Shown in pieces: positions 6,825-11,793 of a stretch of 11,793 nucleotides of DNA (positions within the stretch are counted from its first letter, which is position 1; each line of letters opens with the position of its first letter). The notes beneath the pieces are model-generated. The model had not been told where the DNA came from. It made no database searches and saw nothing but the letters and a program-made list of their open reading frames with translations. The translations under genes and the position numbers were made by a program. The DNA lies in contig CAZRZN010000122.1 in NCBI GenBank assembly GCA_964604565.1, forward strand, positions 1 to 11,793, written 5' to 3'. Origin of the DNA: CAZRZN01 sp964604565. Its GTDB lineage: Bacteria; Pseudomonadota; Alphaproteobacteria; Rhodobacterales; Rhodobacteraceae.

Positions 6825-7286
6825 TCATCCCATCAACCGGCGGCGCAGCCGCTCATCCGGGATCGCGCACATGTCAGAGCGGCCGAAGCGATATCGATTG
6901 CGCGCAATCCGGCGATACAGCCACTCCCGCACGGGCCGCGGAAAAACCCGTAACGTCGTCGTGAGCCGCCCGATCCCACCGAGGCCTTCGCCAATACGGA
7001 TGATCGCGTCCATTCCGGACCAGGCCTTCCCGTCTTCAAGAAGCAACCACGTCTCCGGGTCGTCGGGTTCAAGGCCGTAGTGGCGCGTGAGGGCCGCGCC
7101 GATCGGCGACTGGACCGTGCAGATGCGGAACCGCTCGTGCCGATCAAACCGTGCAATGGCACGCGCGCCAAGAGAGCAGACCGCGCAGTCCCCATCCATG
7201 ACCGCAATCGGACCCTCCTCAGGGAAAGGCGGCACACTTGGATCGTCCTTGTAAGAAAACGGTGCGCGCTGTGTAAGTTCGGCCAT
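6825..7286 (-). CDS. DCC-family thiol-disulfide oxidoreductase-like protein
   Basis: Protein of 153 residues of the DCC1-like family (Pfam DUF393/PF04134), recognised by the N-terminal DGDCAVC motif (31-37), with Cys34 and Cys37 in a thioredoxin-like CxxC arrangement. A WLLL segment and a basic, tyrosine-rich C-terminal part (WLYRRIARNRYRFG) are also typical. Members are predicted redox proteins, mostly uncharacterised biochemically. The ATG at 7286 is chosen because GAGGAG lies just upstream; the frame extends 47 codons further to 7427, but those residues look unlike the family. It stands alone, convergent with the phosphatase operon, and 195 bases downstream of the IS66 remnant on the same strand. 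Nothing links it functionally to either transporter. The gap 7287-7481 shows no other gene I recognise. Confidence 0.85.
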   Translation of the reverse strand: MAELTQRAPFSYKDDPSVPPFPEEGPIAVMDGDCAVCSLGARAIARFDRHERFRICTVQSPIGAALTRHYGLEPDDPETWLLLEDGKAWSGMDAIIRIGEGLGGIGRLTTTLRVFPRPVREWLYRRIARNRYRFGRSDMCAIPDERLRRRLMG

Positions 7287-7290
7287 TGTT

Positions 7291-7296
7291 CTCCTC
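7291..7296 (-). promoter_or_regulatory. Ribosome binding site fixing the DCC gene start
   Basis: Minus strand GAGGAG lies 4 bases before ATG 7286-7284. It supports the 153-residue product over a 200-residue one starting at 7427. Confidence 0.7.
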
Positions 7297-7481
7297 GCCA
7301 CTTGCCAAGTCTTGAGAGACTGCATTCTAGTGCATGTCTGGCCCGGACGGAAACGCCCTTGATCGTCGAAAAGGCCCGGGGCATCAAAGACAAGCACCGG
7401 TTGGGCGAGCATTGTCACCGCATTCACGGCGCCGAAGTGACAAGATCGGCCTCAGGGTTCCGTCCAGCAGAATCCGTTGAT

Positions 7482-7842
7482 TCATCCTGCCGCAGTCGGT
7501 GGACGCATCGACACGTCCCGCAGTTTTCGCCGGATGAGATCGGACATCAGCGCCCGAAGCTGCGCAGGGTTCAGCGTCCTGAGATCTTCCCGGACCGCAG
7601 GTCAGGTGAAGGGAGTGTCCTCCAAACACCTGAAGGCCGTGACCAGCCCGATGCCATCCCGATAGAGCAGGTTCAACCGGTCGGCGCTGGGAACGGAATA
7701 CAAGAACGGTTCCGGTGAACGGTTCTTTTGCGGTGTGTGTTTCGGCCAGGATCGCAAGTCTGCCGTGTCCCTTGCAGAAATCCAACCGCTTGGGGGGCAC
7801 AATGATCTGCACCCGGTTCGATTGGAGATCACGAGGGGCCAT
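7482..7842 (-). pseudogene. tnpB: IS66 accessory protein TnpB, broken
   Basis: Reading from ATG 7842-7840, the first frame gives RLDFCKGH, then EPFTGTVLVFRS, typical of IS66 TnpB. Near 7690 the homology jumps frame to SADRLNLLYRDGIGLV, then an in-frame TGA (7602-7604) stands where the family has Trp (FTWP becomes FT-stop-P). The same frame continues with LNPAQLRALMSDLIRR and ends at a natural TGA (7482-7484). Repaired length would be about 120 residues, matching intact TnpB. One frameshift plus one nonsense change makes it a pseudogene. Confidence 0.85.
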
Positions 7843-8240
7843 TAAAAATGATCGACCTCGGCGCTACGTGTGACGTCTATGCTGGACGCAAGCCGAAGCC
7901 TGACATTCCCGGTGATAATCTCGATCTGATCGCCCAGCCCTGTCTCGGGTGTCAGCCCGGTCAAGACGACCGGAGCAAATTTCGCACCCGCCACTCCTGT
8001 CTTTCTGCCGGCTCGTGCTGAGTTGGTCCAAGCCTCCGTTCCCGATATCCTGCAACGCCTATCCATATTGACCGACAGTGGCCGTTTGCAACCGCTGCTG
8101 ACACTTGCGCGGGCAAGGATGGCGAGTTCCTCGAAGGTCGCGGGCGTATGGAGTGTATTGCGTGACCAGCGATACCCACCCTGTTTTCCGAAATTACGGG
8201 AAATGGATAATTGGGCAACGACACGTTCTAAAGTGACCAT
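7842..8240 (-). pseudogene. tnpA: IS66 OrfA/TnpA-like remnant
   Basis: Open frame of 132 codons on the minus strand. The C-terminal half fits IS66 TnpA: an RRCRISGTEAWT segment resembling the end of its helix-turn-helix, a basic linker, FAPVVL, and the closing IEIITGNVRLRLASSID that matches the usual IEI-x-L-G-x-V-R-[IL]-R-V pattern. The N-terminal ~45 residues do not match the usual opening, so the gene start is altered or replaced. Its TAA overlaps the tnpB ATG by one base. It has no internal stop, but given the state of tnpB it is unlikely to be functional. Confidence 0.7.
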
Positions 8241-8333
8241 ACCGAGACCTGTCTTTGGGGAGGTGGGGGCCGGAGGGGTTAAACCCTGATACTCCGACCA
8301 TTTTCCCAGAATGTCCTCCCCGGTGATACCGCT

Positions 8334-9098
8334 TTACAAGGATGCGGTTATGCCGCCGTCGACATACAGGGTATGTCCGTTGACAAAGCTCGACGCATCA
8401 GAGGCAAGGAACACGCAGGCGCCCACCAGTTCCTCGACCTTGCCCCAACGGCCTGCCGGGGTGCGCTTTTCAAGCCACTCCGTGAACGTCGGATCCGCCA
8501 CCAGTGCGGCATTCAGCGGCGTATCGAAATAACCCGGCGCAATGGCATTGCATTGCAACCCAAGACGCGCCCAGTCCGTCGCCATCCCCTTGGTCAGGTT
8601 GCCGACCGCGCCCTTTGTCGTCGTATAAGGCGCGATCCCCGGACGGGCGAGGGATGTCTGCACAGAGGCGATGTTGATGATCTTGCCGCGTCCGCGCCCG
8701 ATCATGTGGCGCGCGCAGGCCTGCCCTACATGAAAGACGCTGGCGACATTGGTTTGCAGTAGCTTTTCGAACATCTCTGCGGGGAAATCTTCCAGCGGGG
8801 TGCGGTGCTGCATCCCGGCATTGTTCACCAGAATGTCGATCGCGCCATGCGCGGCCTCGAATTCGTCGATGGCGTCGCGCACTCCTGCGTGGTCGGTCGC
8901 GTCAAAGCACAGCTCGCGGACCGCGGCCCCGGTCTTGCGGAGCGCCTCGGCAGCGGCGGAAAGTTTACCGGCATCGCGCCCGTTCAGCACGATCTCGGCG
9001 CCTGCCTCCGCCATCCCGGCAGCCAGCGCATAGCCGATCCCCTGCGAGGATCCGGTAACAAGGGCGCGTTTGCCGTCGAGTGAAAATAGCTGTGACAT
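8334..9098 (-). CDS. SDR-family oxidoreductase, gluconate 5-dehydrogenase-like
   Basis: Classical short-chain dehydrogenase of 254 residues. It shows the nucleotide-binding TGSSQGIG (15-22), NNAG (92-95), N117, and the catalytic S145, Y158 and K162 of the YxxxK motif; it ends in VDGG near the C-terminus. The opening (LFSLDGKRALVTGSSQGIG), the PYTTTKGAV context and KRTPAGRWG are close to gluconate 5-dehydrogenases (IdnO/Gno), which interconvert gluconate and 5-ketogluconate; related 2-deoxygluconate 3-dehydrogenases are the main alternative. The ATG has a GGAGGA site. It is the last gene of the minus-strand IclR-ATPase-SDR arm, 101 bases after the ATPase gene, and its TAA adjoins the IS66 remnant region. 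It probably handles the sugar acid or keto-sugar taken up by the adjacent transporter. Confidence 0.9.
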   Translation of the reverse strand: MSQLFSLDGKRALVTGSSQGIGYALAAGMAEAGAEIVLNGRDAGKLSAAAEALRKTGAAVRELCFDATDHAGVRDAIDEFEAAHGAIDILVNNAGMQHRTPLEDFPAEMFEKLLQTNVASVFHVGQACARHMIGRGRGKIINIASVQTSLARPGIAPYTTTKGAVGNLTKGMATDWARLGLQCNAIAPGYFDTPLNAALVADPTFTEWLEKRTPAGRWGKVEELVGACVFLASDASSFVNGHTLYVDGGITASL

Positions 9099-9199
9099 GG
9101 GTCCTCCGCAGTCGGGTTTTGGCAGCGATACCGCGCGTTCCGGTCCGGGATGTCAACCCGGTGGTCCGGTCCCGGGTGCGCAGGATCAAGGGGCGGGCC

Positions 9200-10261
9200 T
9201 CAGCGCAGCCGCGCCTCGGTCTCGCCGTCAAAGAACAGTGCATCATCGGCGTCGAACTCCAGCCCGACCTCGCTGCCCTCGGGGATGGTTTCATCGCCGC
9301 GGGTCTCGACGATCAGTTTGCCGTCACCGGGGGTAATCAGATGATCGTAGGCCACGCTTCCCAGCCGCTCGCGTATGTCGAGGGTGAGCCCCTTTCCGCC
9401 CTCGACGACCTTCAGGTGCTGCGGACGCAGACCCACCAGAACCGGCTTTCCCTCGGCGGGCAGGGTAACTCCGGTCGGCACCTCACGCCCGTTAAGGGCG
9501 GGCAGGCGCACAGTGGATCCGCTGACAGTGCCCTCGAGAAAGTTCATTGCAGGCGAGCCGATGAACCCCGCCACGAACCGGTTGTCCGGATCCTTGTACA
9601 GGTCCATCGGTGCGCCAACCTGCTCGATCCTGCCCGCACGCAGCACCACGATCTTGTCAGCAAGGGTCATGGCCTCCACCTGATCATGAGTGACGTAGAC
9701 CATCGTCGCGCCGATTTCCTTGTGCAGGCGCGCGATCTCGACCCGCATGTCGACGCGCAGTTCCGCATCCAGATTCGACAGCGGCTCGTCGAACAGGAAC
9801 ACCTCCGGTCCACGCACGATGGCGCGTCCGATGGCCACCCGCTGCCGTTGTCCGCCGGACAGCGCCTTGGGCTTGCGTTTCAGGTATCCGTCCAGCTTGA
9901 GGATGCGGCTCGCCTCCGCGACCTTGGTCTTCACCTCCGCCTTGGGGTGGCCGGTCATCCGCAGGCCAAACCCCATGTTTTCCTCGACGGTCATGTGCGG
10001 ATACAGGGCGTATGTCTGGAACACCATCGCGACGCCCCGTTCCGCCGGGTCGAGATGGGTCACCTCCCGTGTGCCAATGCTCATGGATCCGGCGGTCGTT
10101 TCCTCCAGCCCGGCGATCATCCGCAAAAGCGTGGACTTGCCGCAGCCCGACGGGCCGACAAAGACGCAGAACTCGCCTTCCTCGACCTGTAGGGAGACAT
10201 CGTGAATGACCTGCGTCTCTCCGTATTTCTTGACGACATCGCTCAGCATGACACCGGACAT
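9200..10261 (-). CDS. UgpC/MalK-type ABC transporter ATP-binding protein (second copy)
   Basis: ATPase of 353 residues with intact Walker A GPSGCGKST (36-44), Q-loop Q82, signature LSGGQ (134-138), Walker B D158-E159, D-loop NLDA and switch H192. It has a full MalK-like C-terminal domain with the GLRPQHL motif. The ATG at 10261 is preceded by GGGGGAGG. It lies 16 bases after the IclR gene, so the two are surely co-transcribed. It most likely energises the transporter whose binding protein begins at 11187 on the opposite strand. It is clearly a paralogue of the ATPase at 567-1574, not a recent duplicate: the motifs match but the linkers and C-terminal domains differ widely. Confidence 0.95.
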   Translation of the reverse strand: MSGVMLSDVVKKYGETQVIHDVSLQVEEGEFCVFVGPSGCGKSTLLRMIAGLEETTAGSMSIGTREVTHLDPAERGVAMVFQTYALYPHMTVEENMGFGLRMTGHPKAEVKTKVAEASRILKLDGYLKRKPKALSGGQRQRVAIGRAIVRGPEVFLFDEPLSNLDAELRVDMRVEIARLHKEIGATMVYVTHDQVEAMTLADKIVVLRAGRIEQVGAPMDLYKDPDNRFVAGFIGSPAMNFLEGTVSGSTVRLPALNGREVPTGVTLPAEGKPVLVGLRPQHLKVVEGGKGLTLDIRERLGSVAYDHLITPGDGKLIVETRGDETIPEGSEVGLEFDADDALFFDGETEARLR

Positions 10262-10277
10262 CGCATCCTCCCCCTTG

Positions 10278-11060
10278 TTAACCCGGAAACTGCCATGTGC
10301 TGGCAGCCTCGGCGATTTTTCTTGCGGTTTCCATAAGTGCCGGGCGCCGGTCGGCCAGCCTCTCGATCGTGTTGCGTTGCGTTGAAGTGGTGATCGAGAG
10401 GGCGCCGATCACCCGACCCGACCGGGCGAGGATCGGCGCGGCGATGCAAATGATGCCGGGCTCATGCTCTTCGCGGTCGAATGCGACGCCATCGGTGCGA
10501 ACCTGCGTCAATTCCCGTTTCAGGTCCGCCGCATCGGTCAGGGTGGCCGCCGTATGACGATAGAAGGATTGTTTTGAAATTGCCGCCTCGCGCTCTGCTT
10601 CGGGCAGATGTGCGATCATCACCTTGCCCACGCCCGTGCAGTAGCTCGGACCGACCTTGCCCGCGGCCGAAAACATGTCGATCGGTCGGGCGGCGTTGCG
10701 CTTGTCGATGTAGAGGACCTGACCCTCGTCCAGCTGGGCCAGATGGATCGTCTCCCCGACCGAGCCGGACAAGTCATCCAGAAAGGGCCGCGCAATCGGT
10801 GCAAGCGAACTCTGCTGCCATGCCGCATGTGCCAGCCGCACGAGCCGCAGTCCCGGCGCGTAGGTCTGGCTTGCCTCGTCGTAGCGCAGCATGCCCTGCC
10901 GGGCGAGGGTCTGGAGCAGGCGGTAAAGCGTCGTCTTGGGGTGGCCCGAGCGTTCCAGGATCTCGACAAAGCGCACGGGACGACCGAAATCTGCGACCTG
11001 TTCCAGCACGTCGATTGCCTTGCCCACGGTGCCGTCAGCGCCCCGCCCCATTTGGTTCAT
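10278..11060 (-). CDS. IclR-family transcriptional regulator
   Basis: Regulator of 260 residues. The N-terminal winged helix-turn-helix includes HPKTTLYRLLQTLARQGML (about 40-58), the recognition helix and wing of the family. The effector domain follows, with YIDKRNAARPIDMFSAAGK, the CTGVGKV motif with its conserved cysteine and glycines, DGVAFDREEHEPGIICIAAPI and GALSITTS, all standard for IclR proteins. The ATG at 11060 has a GGGAGG site. It is transcribed divergently from the binding-protein gene and heads the ATPase-SDR arm. Inverted repeats between the two genes are likely its binding sites. The effector is probably the imported sugar acid or a product of it. Confidence 0.95.
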   Translation of the reverse strand: MNQMGRGADGTVGKAIDVLEQVADFGRPVRFVEILERSGHPKTTLYRLLQTLARQGMLRYDEASQTYAPGLRLVRLAHAAWQQSSLAPIARPFLDDLSGSVGETIHLAQLDEGQVLYIDKRNAARPIDMFSAAGKVGPSYCTGVGKVMIAHLPEAEREAAISKQSFYRHTAATLTDAADLKRELTQVRTDGVAFDREEHEPGIICIAAPILARSGRVIGALSITTSTQRNTIERLADRRPALMETARKIAEAASTWQFPG

Positions 11061-11126
11061 GCTGGCCTCCCTTGCGCGGCAGTGGCCCGACGCGCCTGTT
11101 GACAGGGTTACCGTGAATCGGTCATG

Positions 11127-11165
11127 GTTTCAATAGTTGGAAACTGTTCCCGATAAATGGAACAG
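11127..11165. promoter_or_regulatory. Putative IclR operator: two nested inverted repeats
   Basis: GTTTC (11127-11131) with GAAAC (11140-11144), and CTGTTCC (11144-11150) with GGAACAG (11159-11165). Each pair is perfect and each has an 8-base spacer; they share the base at 11144. A GATAAA (11152-11157) that could serve as a -10 for the binding-protein gene lies inside the second repeat, and a TTGACA lies further upstream at 11099-11104 without a good -10 at the usual distance. Position midway between the divergent starts suits control of both arms. Confidence 0.5.
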
Positions 11166-11186
11166 GCCGGCATTTGGGAGGATACA

Positions 11187-11793
11187 ATGCTGAAGAACTT
11201 CGCGCGCGCTGCAGGCGCGCTGGCCCTGTCGAGCGCGCTGGTGCAGCCAGTCCATGCCGAATTGTCCGGCACGCTTCGCATCATCTCGGACATGTCGAAC
11301 CCGGCACCCCGCGCCATTATGGAAGAGATGGCGGCGGATTTCGACGCCATGCACCCTGACCTGACTGTGGAACTGACCGTGGTCGATCGCGAGGCTTGGA
11401 AAAGCCAGATCCGCAACGCGCTGACTGCGGACCCGCCGGACGTGTTCAACTGGTATGCCGCCAATCGGATGGGTCCCTATGTTCGTGCAGGCCTCTTCGA
11501 GGATATCACCGACATGTGGGAGGGCGGCGAACTGCCGGGTCTCGACAGCGTCAAAGGCGCGTTGACCATGGACGGCAAGCAATGGGGCGTGCCCTACACT
11601 TACTATCAATGGGGCGTCTACTACCGTGAGGACATCTTCGACGAACTCGGCCTGACGGAACCGGAGACCTTCGAGGAGGAAATCGCCAACTGCGAAAAGA
11701 TCCTCGCCTCGGGTCGAAAGTGCTACACGATCGGCACCAAGTTCCTGTGGACCGCCGGCGGCTGGTTCGACTACCTCAACATGCGCACCAACG
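11187..11793 (+). CDS. Periplasmic sugar-type ABC transporter substrate-binding protein (3' end outside window)
   Basis: The first 202 codons of a family 1 extracellular solute-binding protein, cut by the right edge. The signal peptide has K3 and R7, an Ala/Leu-rich core and a cleavage site VHA-E after residue 24, without a lipobox cysteine. The mature part shows the family's N-terminal lobe: a strand (TLRIISD), a helix, DLTVELTVVD, then DPPDVFNWYAA and a Trp/Tyr-rich segment (GVPYTYYQWGVYYRED) that lines sugar sites in relatives. Two cysteines at about 169 and 178 could form a disulfide in the periplasm. GGGAGGA lies 3 bases before the ATG. Its permeases are expected beyond the window. Substrate unknown; the linked SDR hints at a sugar acid or keto-sugar. 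Confidence 0.92.
   Translation, partial: MLKNFARAAGALALSSALVQPVHAELSGTLRIISDMSNPAPRAIMEEMAADFDAMHPDLTVELTVVDREAWKSQIRNALTADPPDVFNWYAANRMGPYVRAGLFEDITDMWEGGELPGLDSVKGALTMDGKQWGVPYTYYQWGVYYREDIFDELGLTEPETFEEEIANCEKILASGRKCYTIGTKFLWTAGGWFDYLNMRTN

Larger units (their letters stand above)
7482..8240 (-). mobile_element. Degenerate IS66-family insertion sequence remnant
   Basis: Decayed tnpA and tnpB genes lie in the order and orientation normal for IS66 elements, joined by a TAATG stop/start overlap. The large transposase gene tnpC, expected after tnpB at lower coordinates, is not recognisable; the DCC gene lies there instead. I could not define terminal inverted repeats or target duplications with confidence. 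On the minus strand, GTAA at the SDR stop codon (about 8337-8334) recalls the GTAA tip of IS66 ends, but this is weak. The bases 8241-8333 would then be the element's 5' leader; nothing else is seen there except GC-rich inverted repeats. Confidence 0.75.

Noticed and set aside
7287..7427. N-terminal extension of the DCC protein by 47 residues
   Set aside because: A good ribosome site lies directly before the internal ATG at 7286, and the extension has no resemblance to the family.
7287..7481. Remnant of IS66 tnpC downstream of tnpB
   Set aside because: I could not recognise any tnpC motif in any frame of this short stretch.
9099..9199. Repeated GGACCGGA and CCGGG/CCCGG elements in the gap between ATPase and SDR genes
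   Set aside because: The arms are short (5 bases) and expected by chance in such GC-rich sequence; no clear regulatory signal beyond the SDR ribosome site.
9080..10192. Plus-strand open frame of 370 codons
   Set aside because: It is antisense to an ABC ATPase with all motifs intact.

Overview
The window looks like an accessory catabolic stretch of a GC-rich alphaproteobacterium, most likely of the Rhodobacteraceae/roseobacter type. This is inferred from base composition, the style of the UgpC/MalK-type transporters and the SDR/IclR gene content; no phylogenetic marker gene is present. I see no tRNA, rRNA or CRISPR array.

Left block (1-6523) is one divergent locus built around a LacI-type regulator. 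On the minus strand lie lacI-type regulator, a UgpC-type ABC ATPase, and a 2H phosphoesterase resembling cyclic phosphodiesterases, which runs off the left edge. These are chained by GTGA stop/start overlaps. On the plus strand lie a periplasmic sugar-binding protein, two MalF/MalG-type permeases and an inositol-monophosphatase-family phosphatase, chained by ATGA and TGATG overlaps. The 141-base gap between the arms holds two near-identical palindromic sites with a central CpG, the expected form of LacI-family operators. Together the genes encode a complete importer plus two phosphate-ester hydrolases. This suggests uptake of a (cyclic) phosphodiester of a sugar or polyol, opened by the 2H enzyme and dephosphorylated by the phosphatase. 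The substrate is an inference.

Middle block (6524-8333) is a patchwork. A 301-base gap holds several inverted repeats and a short open stretch that may be a relic of a membrane transporter. It is followed by an intact DCC-family thiol-oxidoreductase-like gene (minus strand), and then a decayed IS66-family element: tnpA and tnpB remnants, tnpB with a frameshift and an in-frame stop, and no recognisable tnpC.

Right block (8334-11793) is a second sugar-transport locus. On the minus strand are an IclR regulator, a second UgpC-type ATPase and a gluconate 5-dehydrogenase-like SDR. Divergent on the plus strand is the start of a second periplasmic binding protein, cut by the right edge; its permeases presumably follow outside the window. 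The intergenic region carries a set of inverted repeats that are plausible IclR operators. The SDR suggests oxidation or reduction of a sugar acid or keto-sugar.
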